The translations under genes were made by a program, and so were the position numbers. From JAOPZW01 sp963764585 (lineage in GTDB: Bacteria; Actinomycetota; Thermoleophilia; Solirubrobacterales; Solirubrobacteraceae), in NCBI GenBank assembly GCA_963764585.1, contig CAVXTB010000006.1:372001-436000 (forward strand): a stretch of 64,000 nt of DNA, written 5' to 3'. Shown piece after piece: positions 27,136-36,939 of the stretch. Every line of letters begins with the position of its first letter. Within the stretch, counting starts at the first letter, position 1. The notes under the pieces were generated by a model. The model was not told the DNA's origin. It did not search any database and saw only the letters and a list, made by a program, of their open reading frames with translations.

Positions 27136-27942
27136 ATGGTCCGAAGCGTCGCCGACCGAGCATTTCTTCCTACGAAGAACCTGCTCGAAGAGGTCGGGGA
27201 CATGATGATCCTGACCGGGAAGACGATCGTGTCTGCCCTGAGACCGCCGTACCCCTACGGCGGTGAGTTCGTCAGCCAGTTCCTCTTCGCGCTGCGGCTG
27301 TGCTGGTTCCCGCTGCTGGTGTCGACCGTCGCGTTCGGCTACGGCGCGCCGGGGCTGCAGGCCGCGAACTTCCTGGTCCTGTTCGGCGCCATCGACCGGC
27401 TCGGCGGCTTCTTCGTGCTCGCCTCGATCCGCGAGTTCGCCCCGTTCGTGGACGCGATCGTGCTCGCGGGTGTCGCCGGCACGGCGATCACCGCGGACCT
27501 CGGCGCGCGCAAGATCCGCGAGGAGCTCGACGCGCTGCAGGTGCTCGGCGTCGACCCGGTGAAGAACCTCGTCGTGCCGCGCTTCCTGGCCCTGATGCTG
27601 GTGACCGGGCTCTTCGACGTGTACGCCCTGCTCTTCGGCATCTTCGGCGGCGTCATCGCCACGCTGGTCAACGGCGCGCCGCTGGGCCCGTTCTGGGCGA
27701 CCTTCTTCACGAACGCGAGCGTGACGGACCTCTGGGGGTCGGTCCTGAAGTGCACCCTGTTCGGCGCGATCATCGCGATCGTCTGCTGCTACAAGGGCAT
27801 GACCGCGTCCGGTGGCGCCGAAGGCGTGGGCAGAGCCGTCAACCAGGCGGTGGTCATCGCCTTCCTCGGCGTCTTCGCGTTCAACTACGTCTTCACCCAG
27901 ACGCTGCTGGCGACGCACCCGGAGATCACCGTCATCCGCTGA
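27136..27942 (+). CDS. MlaE/YrbE-family ABC permease (YrbE-A)
   Basis: 268 residues (MVRSVADRAFLPTKNLLEE). Five or six membrane segments and the permease motif REFAPFVDAIVLAGVAGTAITADLGARKIREELDAL, the family's conserved EQ-loop-like stretch that contacts the ATPase. In Mce systems two such permeases form the membrane channel that receives lipid from the Mce protein assembly. First gene of a nine-gene operon; stop and next start overlap as TGATG. Confidence 0.93.
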   Translation: MVRSVADRAFLPTKNLLEEVGDMMILTGKTIVSALRPPYPYGGEFVSQFLFALRLCWFPLLVSTVAFGYGAPGLQAANFLVLFGAIDRLGGFFVLASIREFAPFVDAIVLAGVAGTAITADLGARKIREELDALQVLGVDPVKNLVVPRFLALMLVTGLFDVYALLFGIFGGVIATLVNGAPLGPFWATFFTNASVTDLWGSVLKCTLFGAIIAIVCCYKGMTASGGAEGVGRAVNQAVVIAFLGVFAFNYVFTQTLLATHPEITVIR

Positions 27943-28739
27943 TGCCCGGCTGGTTCGCCATCCCGCGCGACTGGATCGCCAACTTCGGCGAGATCTCGAA
28001 GTTCTGCCTGCGCGTGCTCGGCCAGGTCTACGGCCTGCGCGTGTTCCGCTTCTTCGGCGAGGCGCTGCGCCAGGCGGGCATCCTGATCCTCTCGTCGACG
28101 CTCGTCATCTGGGGCCTGGTCTTCATCATCGGCCTGCAGTGCGGGATCGAGGGCGCCTACTTCAACCGCTCGGTCGGCGCCCCCGCCTACGCGGGCGTCT
28201 TCAGCGCGTGGTGCGACCTGCGCGAGCTCGTCCCCTACGCCTTCGGCTACATGATGGCCGCGAAGGTGGGGACCGGCATCGTGGCCGAGCTCGGCTCGAT
28301 GCGGATCTCCGACGAGATCGACGCGCTCGAGGTCATGGGCATCGACTCGCTGCTGTTCCTCTGCGCCACGCGCCTGCTGGCCGCGTGGATGGTGCTGCCG
28401 TTCATGTACATCGCCGCCGTCGGCGCCGGCTTCTTCGCCAGCTACCTGGCAGTCGTGCAGCAGATCGGCGAGGTGTCCAGCGGCGGCTTCTTCCTGATCT
28501 TCTGGATGTTCCAGAACCCGCCCGACCTCTTATTCAGCGTGCTGAAGGGCATGTTCATGGCCACGGCCATCGTGCTCGTCGGGTGCTACTACGGCTACAC
28601 CGCAAGCGGCGGCCCCGTCGGGGTGGGCACGGCGACCGCGAAGTCGATGGTGCTGAACATCGTGCTCGTGCACCTCATCGGGATGCTCGGCACGCAGCTG
28701 TTCTGGGGCGCCAACCCGAGGGCCCCGATCGGAGGATGA
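27942..28739 (+). CDS. MlaE/YrbE-family ABC permease (YrbE-B)
   Basis: 265 residues, second permease of the Mce transporter. ELVPYAFGYMMAAKVGTGIVAELGSMRISDEIDALEVMGID is the counterpart of the conserved loop in the first permease. Five to six hydrophobic segments follow a short amphipathic start (MPGWFAIPRDWIANFGEISK). It should pair with the upstream permease as a heterodimer in the cytoplasmic membrane. The stop overlaps an ATG of the ATPase frame, but a better spaced ATG lies six bases on. Confidence 0.93.
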   Translation: MPGWFAIPRDWIANFGEISKFCLRVLGQVYGLRVFRFFGEALRQAGILILSSTLVIWGLVFIIGLQCGIEGAYFNRSVGAPAYAGVFSAWCDLRELVPYAFGYMMAAKVGTGIVAELGSMRISDEIDALEVMGIDSLLFLCATRLLAAWMVLPFMYIAAVGAGFFASYLAVVQQIGEVSSGGFFLIFWMFQNPPDLLFSVLKGMFMATAIVLVGCYYGYTASGGPVGVGTATAKSMVLNIVLVHLIGMLGTQLFWGANPRAPIGG

Positions 28740-28741
28740 GC

Positions 28742-29680
28742 ATGGAAGACGAGCGACGGAGCGCCGAAGACCACCCCGAGGAGCCGCTGCACGAGGATGA
28801 CCTCGCGCGCGACGAGCAGGAGCGCCGCGCCACCGCCGAGACCGGCCGCGTGTCGGTGGTCAACGAGCCCCAGCGCTCGGACGACGAGTTCCGCTGGCAC
28901 ACCGGCCTGAACCGCCCGACCGGCGTCCCCGACGCCGTCGAGTTCGTCGACGTCCACAAGGCCTTCGGGCGCAACAAGATCCTGCGCGGCCTGAACATGG
29001 GGATCCCCGAGGGGAAGATCTCGATGATCCTCGGGCCCTCGGGCACCGGCAAGTCGGTGTGCATCAAGCACATGGTCGGCCTGCTGTACCCCGACGAGGG
29101 CGACGTCCTCGTCCACGGCGAGTCGGTCCCGAACATGACCGACGACGAGCTGTTCGAGATGCGCAAGAAGTTCGGGGTGCTGTTCCAGGACGGCGCGCTG
29201 TTCGGCTCGATGAACCTGCTCGACAACGTCGCCTTCCCGCTGCGCCAGCACACCGACAAGGGCGAGGACGAGATCCTCGACATCGTCCACCGGCGCCTGA
29301 CCGAGGTCGGCCTGGCCGACTCCGGCGACAAGATGCCCAACGAGCTGTCGGGCGGGATGCGCAAGCGCGCCGGCTTCGCCCGCGCGCTCGTCCTCGACCC
29401 CGACATCGTGCTCTTCGACGAGCCCGACTCGGGCCTGGACCCCGTCCGCACCGCGCTGCTGTGCGAGCTCATCCAGGAGATCCACGAGGAGAACGGCGGC
29501 GCCTACGTCGTCATCACGCACGACATCATGAGCGCGCGCCGCGTCGCCGAGCACATCTCGGTGCTGTGGAAGGGGCGCATCGTGGAGTCCGGGCCGGCGG
29601 AGGAGCTGTTCAACTCCGACAACGCCTTCGTACGCCAGTTCCTGTCGGGCGAGTCACAGGGGCCGCTGGGCATGGAGTAG
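28742..29680 (+). CDS. Mce/Mla-type ABC transporter ATP-binding protein
   Basis: 312 residues. Walker A GPSGTGKS, signature LSGGMRKR, Walker B IVLFDEPDSGLD and H-loop VITHD are all present. The fold is that of MlaF/MceG ATPases. It has an unusual acidic 60-residue N-terminal extension (MEDERRSAEDHPEEPLHEDD) before the first ABC strand. The ATPase drives lipid transport through the YrbE pair. Unlike Mycobacterium, where MceG is encoded away from mce loci, here it sits within the operon. ATG 28742 is six bases after GGAGG. Confidence 0.94.
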   Translation: MEDERRSAEDHPEEPLHEDDLARDEQERRATAETGRVSVVNEPQRSDDEFRWHTGLNRPTGVPDAVEFVDVHKAFGRNKILRGLNMGIPEGKISMILGPSGTGKSVCIKHMVGLLYPDEGDVLVHGESVPNMTDDELFEMRKKFGVLFQDGALFGSMNLLDNVAFPLRQHTDKGEDEILDIVHRRLTEVGLADSGDKMPNELSGGMRKRAGFARALVLDPDIVLFDEPDSGLDPVRTALLCELIQEIHEENGGAYVVITHDIMSARRVAEHISVLWKGRIVESGPAEELFNSDNAFVRQFLSGESQGPLGME

Positions 29681-29797
29681 CTCTCAACACGCCGCTAACA
29701 CGGCGTAGGCAGGATGCCTGCGCCTAAAGCACCGGAAACCCACCCACTCACCTCTCATCGCCCGACCCGACGCCATCGTGATCCGGAAGGCCAGCGC

Positions 29798-31141
29798 GTG
29801 AACGCGACGCGTGGCGTCGCGCTCGGCGCGCTCGCCGTCGCGATCGTCGTCGTCGCCGTGATCCTGCTGCGCGGCGACGGCGGCACCACCTACAAGCTTC
29901 GCTTCCAGAACGCGGGCCAGCTCGTCAAGGACGACGACGTGCAGGTCGGCGGCCGGCGCATCGGCTCGGTGCGCAAGATCACCCTGACCGACGACAACCA
30001 GGCCGAGATCACGATCGAGGTCTCCGACGGCTACGCGCCGTTGCACGAGGGCACGACGGCCATCGTCCGCGCGACCTCGCTGTCGGGCATCGCCAACCGC
30101 TACATCGCGCTCGCCCCGGGCCCGAACTCGAACGCCAAGCTGCCCGACGGCGCGACGCTGCAGGCCGACAAGACGACCTCGATCGTCGACCTCGACCAGC
30201 TCTTCAACACGCTCGACCCCAAGACGCGCGCGTCGCTGCAGCAGGTCATCCAGGGCAGCGCGGCGTGGTACGACGGGCGCGGCATCGAGGCCAACGCCGC
30301 GACCAGGTACTTCAACCCGGCGATCAGCGCCTCGCGGCGGCTCGTCAACGAGCTGGTCTCGAACCAGCAGACGCTCAACGCCTTCCTGCGCAACGCGTCG
30401 CGGACGGTCGGCGCGCTGGCCCAGCGGCGCGGGGACCTGGCCAACCTCGTCTCCAACGCCAACACGACGGCCGCCGCGATCGGCGACGAGAACGTCTCGC
30501 TCAACCAGGCGCTGGGGCTGCTGCCCGGGACGCTGCGCAAGGCGAACACGACGTTCGTCAACCTGCGCGCCACGCTCGACGACCTCGACGTCCTCGTCGC
30601 CGCGTCCAAGCCGGCGACGAAGGACCTGGCGCGCTTCCTGCGCGAGCTGCGCCCGCTCGTCCACGACGCCCGCCCGACGATCGCCGACCTGCGCACGCTG
30701 GTCAACCGCTCGGGCAAGGGCAACGACCTCACCGACCTGCTGAAGCAGGCGCCGGCGCTCGAGCGCGCCGCCAAGCCGTCGTTCGCGCACTCGATCGAGG
30801 CCCTGCAGAAGGCCACGCCGGTCATCAAGTTCATCCGGCCCTACACGCCGGACTTCATCGGCTGGCTGCGCGACTTCGGCGCGGGCTCGGCCAACTACGA
30901 CGCCAACGGCCACTTCGCGCGGATCCAGCCGATCTTCAACGCCTACCAGTTCACCGACAACCCGGCCGGCGCCCTGCTGACGCCGATCCCGCCCAGCCAG
31001 CGCCTGGCCGGGCTGCAGAGCGGCGCCATCAGGCGCTGCCCGGGCACCGCCTCGCAGGTACCGCCCGACAACTCCGCGCCGTTCCGCGACTCCGACGGCT
31101 CCCTGGACTGCGACCCGAGCCTCGTGCTCCCCGGCCCGTGA
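29798..31141 (+). CDS. Mce family protein 1
   Basis: 447 residues from GTG 29798, preceded by GGAAGG. One N-terminal membrane segment (GVALGALAVAIVVVAVILL) is followed by the MCE/MlaD domain (about 35-115, YKLRFQNAGQLVKDDDVQVGGRRIGSV) and a long helical region that would form part of the periplasmic needle. The C-terminus has two cysteines. It begins a run of six Mce genes. A 117-bp gap separates it from the ATPase gene, the only sizeable gap in the operon; I see no gene there. Confidence 0.9.
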   Translation: MNATRGVALGALAVAIVVVAVILLRGDGGTTYKLRFQNAGQLVKDDDVQVGGRRIGSVRKITLTDDNQAEITIEVSDGYAPLHEGTTAIVRATSLSGIANRYIALAPGPNSNAKLPDGATLQADKTTSIVDLDQLFNTLDPKTRASLQQVIQGSAAWYDGRGIEANAATRYFNPAISASRRLVNELVSNQQTLNAFLRNASRTVGALAQRRGDLANLVSNANTTAAAIGDENVSLNQALGLLPGTLRKANTTFVNLRATLDDLDVLVAASKPATKDLARFLRELRPLVHDARPTIADLRTLVNRSGKGNDLTDLLKQAPALERAAKPSFAHSIEALQKATPVIKFIRPYTPDFIGWLRDFGAGSANYDANGHFARIQPIFNAYQFTDNPAGALLTPIPPSQRLAGLQSGAIRRCPGTASQVPPDNSAPFRDSDGSLDCDPSLVLPGP

Positions 31142-32637
31142 AGCGCGTCCTCGCCATCGCCTGCGTGCTCGTCGCCGCCTGCGCGCTGGTCGTCTTCGGC
31201 ACGGGCGCGGGCGACGGCGGCGCCTACCGGGTGCGCGCGATCTTCATGAACGCCTTCTCGGTCATCCCGGGCGAGGACGTCAAGATCGCCGGCGTCAAGG
31301 TCGGCAAGGTCGAGTCGCTCGACGTCACGCCCGACCACAAGGCGGCGGTCGTGCTGCGCATCGATCGCGCGGGCTTCGACGACTTCCGCGCGGACGCCGA
31401 GTGCACGATCCGCCCGCAGTCGCTGATCGGCGAGAAGTTCGTCGAGTGCACGCCGACCCAGCCGCGGCCCGAGAACGCGCAGAAGCCGCCGGCGCTGCCG
31501 GAGATCAAGAGCGGGCCGGGCAAGGGCCAGCACCTGCTGCCCGTCACGCGCACCTCCAAGCCCGTCGACCTCGACCTGCTCAACAACACGCTGCGCCTGC
31601 CCTACCGCGAGCGGCTGGCGATCATCCTCAACGAGCTCGGCACCGGGCTGGCCGGGCGCGGCCGCGACCTGCGCCAGGCGATCACCAACGCCGACCCGGC
31701 GCTGAAGGAGACCGACAAGGTCCTCGCGATCCTGGCCGTGCAGAACCGCACGCTCGCCAACCTGGCGCGCGACAGCGACACGATCCTCGCGCCGCTGGCG
31801 CGCAGCCGCGCTCAGGTCGCCGACTTCGTCACCCAGGCCAACACCGTCTCGCAGGCGACGGCCGAGCGCTCCTCCGCCCTGGAGGAGAACATCGCCAAGC
31901 TGCCGGCGTTCCTGCGCGAGCTCAAGCCGACCGCGCAGCGCCTCGGCGGCCTTGCCGACCAGATGACGCCGGTGCTGACCGACCTCGGCAGGCAGGCGCC
32001 GGCGATCAATCGCTTCATCAAGGAGCTCGGCCCGTTCTCGCAGGCCGGCATCCCGGCCTTCCAGTCGCTGGGCGACGCCGCCGACGTCGGGCGCCCCGCT
32101 CTGGTCAAGAGCCAGCCGATCATCGCCGACACCGGCAAGCTCGCGGCGAGCGCCAAGCCGGTGTCGCAGAACCTCGACGCGCTGCTGACCTCGCTGAAGG
32201 ACACCGGCGGGATCGAGCGGCTGATGGACTACCTCTTCTACCAGGTGTCCGCGATCAACGGCTACGACTCGTTCGGCCACTACCTGCGCGCCGGCTTGAT
32301 CCTCAACGCCTGCTCGCAGTACGCGATCTCGCCGCTGCCCGACTGCCTGTCGAAGTTCTCCAGCGGCGACGCCAGCTCGCGGGCCGCGAGCACGCGCGCC
32401 GCGACCACGCCGGCCTACGCCGACACCCGCCGCTCGGACTCGCTGCGCGAGCTCGACGCGTTCTTCCACGGCAAGAAGCTCGACCTCGGCGCCGAGCAGG
32501 CGAGCACGTCCGCGCCGGTCGCACAGCAACAGCCCGCGCAGCAGCAGAGCCAGCCGCAGCAGCCGGCGCAGAGCGACACGCAGCGCAGCGACGCGCAGCA
32601 GTCCCTGCTCGACTACCTCCTCGGGAGCGACGGCTGA
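31138..32637 (+). CDS. Mce family protein 2
   Basis: 499 residues from GTG (VKRVLAIACVLVAACALVVFG), overlapping the previous stop by four bases. MCE domain at about 27-115 (YRVRAIFMNAFSVIPGEDVKIAGVKVGKV), then a helical body and a C-terminal low-complexity tail rich in Gln, Ser and Ala (for example QQQPAQQQSQPQQPAQ), which is probably disordered and exposed. The signal region has a lipobox-like LVAAC, so it could be a lipoprotein, as some mycobacterial MceE proteins are. Confidence 0.9.
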   Translation: MKRVLAIACVLVAACALVVFGTGAGDGGAYRVRAIFMNAFSVIPGEDVKIAGVKVGKVESLDVTPDHKAAVVLRIDRAGFDDFRADAECTIRPQSLIGEKFVECTPTQPRPENAQKPPALPEIKSGPGKGQHLLPVTRTSKPVDLDLLNNTLRLPYRERLAIILNELGTGLAGRGRDLRQAITNADPALKETDKVLAILAVQNRTLANLARDSDTILAPLARSRAQVADFVTQANTVSQATAERSSALEENIAKLPAFLRELKPTAQRLGGLADQMTPVLTDLGRQAPAINRFIKELGPFSQAGIPAFQSLGDAADVGRPALVKSQPIIADTGKLAASAKPVSQNLDALLTSLKDTGGIERLMDYLFYQVSAINGYDSFGHYLRAGLILNACSQYAISPLPDCLSKFSSGDASSRAASTRAATTPAYADTRRSDSLRELDAFFHGKKLDLGAEQASTSAPVAQQQPAQQQSQPQQPAQSDTQRSDAQQSLLDYLLGSDG

Positions 32638-34058
32638 TGCGCCGCCGCGGCTCGGCCTCGATCGCCGCCAACCCCGTGCTCATCGGCGCGGCGACCACGC
32701 TCGTGGTCATCGTCGCCGTCTTCCTGGCCTACAACGCCAACTCGGGCCTGCCGTTCGTGCCGACCTACCAGCTCAAGACCGAGATCCCCAACGCGGCCCA
32801 GCTCGTCAAGGGCAACGACGTGCGCATCGGCGGCACGCGCGTCGGCGCGGTCACCGACATCGTGCCCAAGCAGCACGCCAACGGCGCGGTCACCGCGGTC
32901 CTCACGCTGAAGCTCGAGACCACCGTCAAGCCGCTGCCCGTCGACTCGACCGTGATCATCCGCCCGCGCTCGGCGCTCGGCCTGAAGTACGTCCAGATCA
33001 CGAAGGGCACCTCGAGCGACGGCTTCGAGGACGGCGCGACGATCCCGCTGCGCAACGCGCGCCCCGAGCCGGTCGAGATCGACGAGGTGCTCAACACCTT
33101 CGACGACAAGACACGGGCGGCGTCGCAGAGCAACCTCATCGAGTTCGGCAACGGCCTCGCCGGCCGCGGCGAGGACCTCAACCGCGCCGTCGAGGAGCTC
33201 AACCCGCTGCTGGTCACCCTCACGCCGGTCATGCAGAACCTGTCCGACCCGCGGACGCGGGCCGCGCGCTTCATCCGGGCGCTTGGGCGCACCGCGCGCA
33301 TCGTCGCGCCGTCGGCGGTCACACAGGCCGAGCTGTTCGGCAACCTCGACACGACGTTCCGCGCGCTGGCCAACGTGTCGCGGCCGTTCCTGCAGGACTC
33401 GATCACCGGCGGGCCGCCGGCGCTCGACGAGGCGATCAAGGACTTCCCGCAGCAGCGGCCGTTCCTGGCCAACAGCGAGGCGCTGTTCCGCGAGCTGCGG
33501 CCGGGCGTGCACGCGCTGTCGACCGCGGCGGTGCCGCTGGCCGACGCGCTGACGATCGGCACGCCGACACTGGAGCGCTCGGTCGCCTTCAACAAGCGCC
33601 TCGAGCCGGCCTTCGCCGCGCTGCAGCGCTTCGCCGAGGACCCGCTGGTCACGCTCGGCGTGCGCGACCTGCAGAGCACGACGTCGATCCTCTCGCCGAT
33701 CCTCGCGCAGCTGACGCCCGTCCAGACGGTCTGCAACTACGCGACGCTGTGGTTCCGCAACGTTGGAAGCCTGCTGAGCGTCGGCGACGCCAACGGGACC
33801 AACCAGCGGTTCATGATCATCGCCACGCCGGAGGGGCCCAACAACGAGGGCGGCCCGTCGTCGGCGCCTGCCAACGGCGGCGTGCCCGGCAAGCAGGACA
33901 ACTACCTGCACTCGAACCCCTATCCCAACACCGCCTCGCCGGGCCAGACCAAGGAGTGCGAGGCGGGCAACGAGGACTTCCTGGTCGGCAGGCAGGTCAT
34001 CGGCAACGTGCCCGGCAACCAGGGCACCAAGACCGAGAAGACGAAGCCGGGGTCGTGA
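32637..34058 (+). CDS. Mce family protein 3
   Basis: 473 residues. N-terminal membrane segment (AANPVLIGAATTLVVIVAVFLAYNA), MCE domain about 40-130 (YQLKTEIPNAAQLVKGNDVRIGGTRVGAV), then helices and a Gly/Asn/Pro-rich C-terminal region with two Cys. The start overlaps the previous stop by one base (TGATG). Like its neighbours it would sit in the cell envelope as one subunit of a hetero-hexameric lipid-conducting tube. Confidence 0.9.
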   Translation: MRRRGSASIAANPVLIGAATTLVVIVAVFLAYNANSGLPFVPTYQLKTEIPNAAQLVKGNDVRIGGTRVGAVTDIVPKQHANGAVTAVLTLKLETTVKPLPVDSTVIIRPRSALGLKYVQITKGTSSDGFEDGATIPLRNARPEPVEIDEVLNTFDDKTRAASQSNLIEFGNGLAGRGEDLNRAVEELNPLLVTLTPVMQNLSDPRTRAARFIRALGRTARIVAPSAVTQAELFGNLDTTFRALANVSRPFLQDSITGGPPALDEAIKDFPQQRPFLANSEALFRELRPGVHALSTAAVPLADALTIGTPTLERSVAFNKRLEPAFAALQRFAEDPLVTLGVRDLQSTTSILSPILAQLTPVQTVCNYATLWFRNVGSLLSVGDANGTNQRFMIIATPEGPNNEGGPSSAPANGGVPGKQDNYLHSNPYPNTASPGQTKECEAGNEDFLVGRQVIGNVPGNQGTKTEKTKPGS

Positions 34059-35551
34059 TGCTCGGTCGCCGCTCGAACACCGATCCCGCCGAGCGCGTCC
34101 CGCGCAAGGACCGCACGGGCGCCAGCCCGTTCAAGGTCGGGGCGGTCACGCTGCTCGTGTTCGTCGCCGTCGGCTTCTTCGGCTTCACCAAGCACGTGCC
34201 GTTCACCCACGGCTTCCGGGTCAAGGCGGTCTTCGAGTCGGCCACCTCGATCCGCACGAACTCGCCGGTGCGGATCGCCGGTGTGAACGTCGGCAAGGTC
34301 ACCAAGATCGAGGGCAAGGCCGGGACCGACGCTGCCGTCGTGACGATGGAGATCGACAAGAAGGGCCTGCCGATCCACAAGGACGCCACGATGAAGATCC
34401 GCCCGCGGATCTTCCTGGAAGGCAACTTCTTCGTCGACGTCCAGCCCGGCACGCCCAGCGCGCCGACGATCGACGACAGCGACACGATCCCGATGACCCA
34501 GACGGCGACGCCGGTGCAGCTCGACCAGGTGCTCACCGCGCTGCAGAGCGACACGCGCGACAGCCTGCGCAAGACGCTCGACGGCCTCGGCCAGGGGCTG
34601 ACCTACAAGCCGAGCAAGGCGCAGGACCGCGACGCCGACCCGAGCGCGCGCGGCGAGAGCGCCGGCGAGTCGCTCAACGACGCGATCCGCTACGGCGAGC
34701 GCTCGCTGAAGGGCACGGCGATCGTGTCCGATGCGCTGCTGGGCGTGCAGAAGCACGACCTCTCGGGCCTCATCGACGGGCTCAACCGCACCACCGAGGG
34801 GCTCGGCCGCAACGAGGACCAGCTCAAGGACCTCGTGACGAACTTCAACACCACGGTGGCCGCCACCGCCTCGGAGGCCACCAACCTGCGCGCGTCGATC
34901 CGCGAGCTCGGGCCGACGCTGCAGAACGCCGACGCCGCGCTCGACTCGCTCAACGCCTCGTTCCCCAACACGCGCGCGTTCGCGCGCGAGATCCTGCCCG
35001 GAGTCCGCGAGACGCCCGCGACCATCGACGCGTCGTTCCCGTGGATCGCCCAGACGCGCAAGCTGCTCGGCCCCGACGAGCTTCGGGGCGTCGCGCGCGA
35101 GCTGAGCCCGGCTACGCGCGACCTGGCGAAGGTCATCGACGCGAGCCTCGACCTGCTGCCGCAGGCCGACCTGGCCTCCAAGTGCGCGACGCGCGTCGTG
35201 CTGCCGACCGGCGACGTCAAGATCGACGACGGCCTGTTCACGACCGGCGTCGAGAACTACAAGGAGTTCTGGTACACGATGGTCGGACTGGCCGGCGAGG
35301 GCCAGAACTTCGACGGCAACGGCATGTACGTGCGCTTCCAGCCGGGGGGCGGCGACCAGACGGTCTCGCTGGCCGGCCCCGGCGGCGCCGCCGACAAGGC
35401 CTTCGCCAACGCCGTCGCCAAGCCGCTGGGCACGCGCCCCGCCTTCCCCGGAAAGCGCCCGCCCTACAGGCCCGACGTCCCCTGCTACACCAACACGCTG
35501 CCCAACCTCAACGGGGCGGCGGTCGGGCCCCCTGACGGGAGCGGCGGATGA
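34058..35551 (+). CDS. Mce family protein 4
   Basis: 497 residues. A 25-residue basic leader precedes the membrane segment (FKVGAVTLLVFVAVGFFGFT). The MCE domain is at about 50-140 (FRVKAVFESATSIRTNSPVRIAGVNVGKV). The helical part carries an insert with DRDADPSARGESAGESLND, about residues 187-208. The C-terminus has Cys-Tyr-Thr-Asn (CYTNTLPNLNG). Overlaps the upstream stop by one base and the downstream start by four. Confidence 0.9.
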   Translation: MLGRRSNTDPAERVPRKDRTGASPFKVGAVTLLVFVAVGFFGFTKHVPFTHGFRVKAVFESATSIRTNSPVRIAGVNVGKVTKIEGKAGTDAAVVTMEIDKKGLPIHKDATMKIRPRIFLEGNFFVDVQPGTPSAPTIDDSDTIPMTQTATPVQLDQVLTALQSDTRDSLRKTLDGLGQGLTYKPSKAQDRDADPSARGESAGESLNDAIRYGERSLKGTAIVSDALLGVQKHDLSGLIDGLNRTTEGLGRNEDQLKDLVTNFNTTVAATASEATNLRASIRELGPTLQNADAALDSLNASFPNTRAFAREILPGVRETPATIDASFPWIAQTRKLLGPDELRGVARELSPATRDLAKVIDASLDLLPQADLASKCATRVVLPTGDVKIDDGLFTTGVENYKEFWYTMVGLAGEGQNFDGNGMYVRFQPGGGDQTVSLAGPGGAADKAFANAVAKPLGTRPAFPGKRPPYRPDVPCYTNTLPNLNGAAVGPPDGSGG

Positions 35552-36939
35552 CGACCGCGATCCGCAAGCACCTGCGGGACTTCGCGTTCGTCATAGGCCT
35601 CGTGCTGGTCGCGCTGCTCGTCGGCGGCTACATCCTCTCCAACCAGCGCTTCTACCTGCCCAAGTGGGTCCCGGTCGTGGGCTCGGACTTCGTCGACTAC
35701 AAGGCGCAGTTCTCCACGGCGCAGTCGGTGACGCCGGGCCAGGGGCAGACCGTCCAGGTGGCGGGCGTCGACGTCGGCGACATCACGAACGTCGACCTGA
35801 AGGACGGCCGCGCCGTCGTCACGATGAAGATCCGGCGCAAGTACACGCCGATCTACCGCAACGCGACCGCGCTGCTGCGCCCGAAGACCGGCCTCAACGA
35901 CATGGTCATCGAGCTCGACCCGGGCACGCAGACCGCCGGCGAGGCGCCGCACGGCTGGACGGTCCCGATCAACCAGACGCTGCCCAACGTCAACTTCGAC
36001 GAGATCCTCTCGTCGCTGGACGCCGACACGCGCGACTACCTGCAGCTGCTGCTCGGCGCGGCGGGCGAGGGCCTCGACGGGCAGGGCAAGGCGCTGTCGG
36101 CCGACCTCAAGCGCTTCGAGCCCACCGGCCGCTACCTGGCCCGCGTCAACGGCGCGCTCGCGCAGCGCGAGCGCAACATCCGCCGCTCGATCCACAACTT
36201 CCGCCTGCTCTCGCAGGCGCTGGGCGACAAGGACGACGACCTGGCCGCGCTGGTCGACTCCTCCAACCGCGTGTTCCGCGCGTTCGCGAACCAGGACGTG
36301 CGGCTGCGCGAGACGCTGCAGGAGCTGCCCGGCGCGCTGCAGGCGACCAACACGGCGCTGGCCAAGGTCGACAAGCTGGGCAAGGTGCTCGGGCCGACGC
36401 TCGGCGCGCTGCGACCCGGCGCCCGCGCGCTCGGGCCCTCGCTCGTGCAGACGCGCCCGTTCCTGGACCAGACGACGCCGATCATCCAGAACCACCTGCG
36501 GCCGTTCGCGCGCGACGCGCTGCCGGTGGTCAAGACCCTGCGCCCGGCGGCGCGCGACCTCGCGGTCGTCACGCCGCACCTGACGAGCTCGTTCAAGGTC
36601 CTCAACCGCCTGCTCAACGAGCTGGCCTACAACCCGCCGGGCAAGGAGGAGGGCTACCTGTTCTGGGCGTCGTGGGCCAGCCACGCGGGCGCCACCGTCT
36701 TCTCCACGCAGGACGCGCACGGCCCGATCCGCCACGGCCTCGTGCTCGCCTCGTGCTCGACGCTCGCCGTGCTCGAGCAGCTCCGCACCGCGGTCCCGCA
36801 GCTCGGCACCCTCGGCCAGCTGCTCAACGAGCCGCCGCAGAGCAGCGTGTGCCCGACGAGCAGCCAGGCGGGCGCCGCGCCGACGCAGCAGCCGAGCACG
36901 GTGGCGCCGGCGGTGCGCGCCGACGGGAGGGGCCGCTAG
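35548..36939 (+). CDS. Mce family protein 5
   Basis: 463 residues. Membrane segment FAFVIGLVLVALLVGGYIL, then an MCE domain with VDYKAQFSTAQSVTPGQGQT and VQVAGVDVGDITNVDL. The long helical region is followed by a C-terminal region with two cysteines (SSVCPTSS and LASCSTL). It belongs to the same transcription unit; start overlaps the previous stop by four bases and the stop overlaps the next start (TAGTG). Confidence 0.9.
   Translation: MTTAIRKHLRDFAFVIGLVLVALLVGGYILSNQRFYLPKWVPVVGSDFVDYKAQFSTAQSVTPGQGQTVQVAGVDVGDITNVDLKDGRAVVTMKIRRKYTPIYRNATALLRPKTGLNDMVIELDPGTQTAGEAPHGWTVPINQTLPNVNFDEILSSLDADTRDYLQLLLGAAGEGLDGQGKALSADLKRFEPTGRYLARVNGALAQRERNIRRSIHNFRLLSQALGDKDDDLAALVDSSNRVFRAFANQDVRLRETLQELPGALQATNTALAKVDKLGKVLGPTLGALRPGARALGPSLVQTRPFLDQTTPIIQNHLRPFARDALPVVKTLRPAARDLAVVTPHLTSSFKVLNRLLNELAYNPPGKEEGYLFWASWASHAGATVFSTQDAHGPIRHGLVLASCSTLAVLEQLRTAVPQLGTLGQLLNEPPQSSVCPTSSQAGAAPTQQPSTVAPAVRADGRGR

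Noticed and set aside
29681..29797. Possible extra small gene between the Mce ATPase and Mce protein 1
   Set aside because: The upstream in-frame ATG at 29714 merely extends Mce protein 1 with a Pro/His/Arg-rich leader; no independent frame with a ribosome site is seen.
32516..32600. Gln-rich repeat in Mce protein 2 as a possible DNA repeat or CRISPR-like array
   Set aside because: It is an in-frame low-complexity protein tail (CAG/CAA codons); no regular spacer-repeat pattern.
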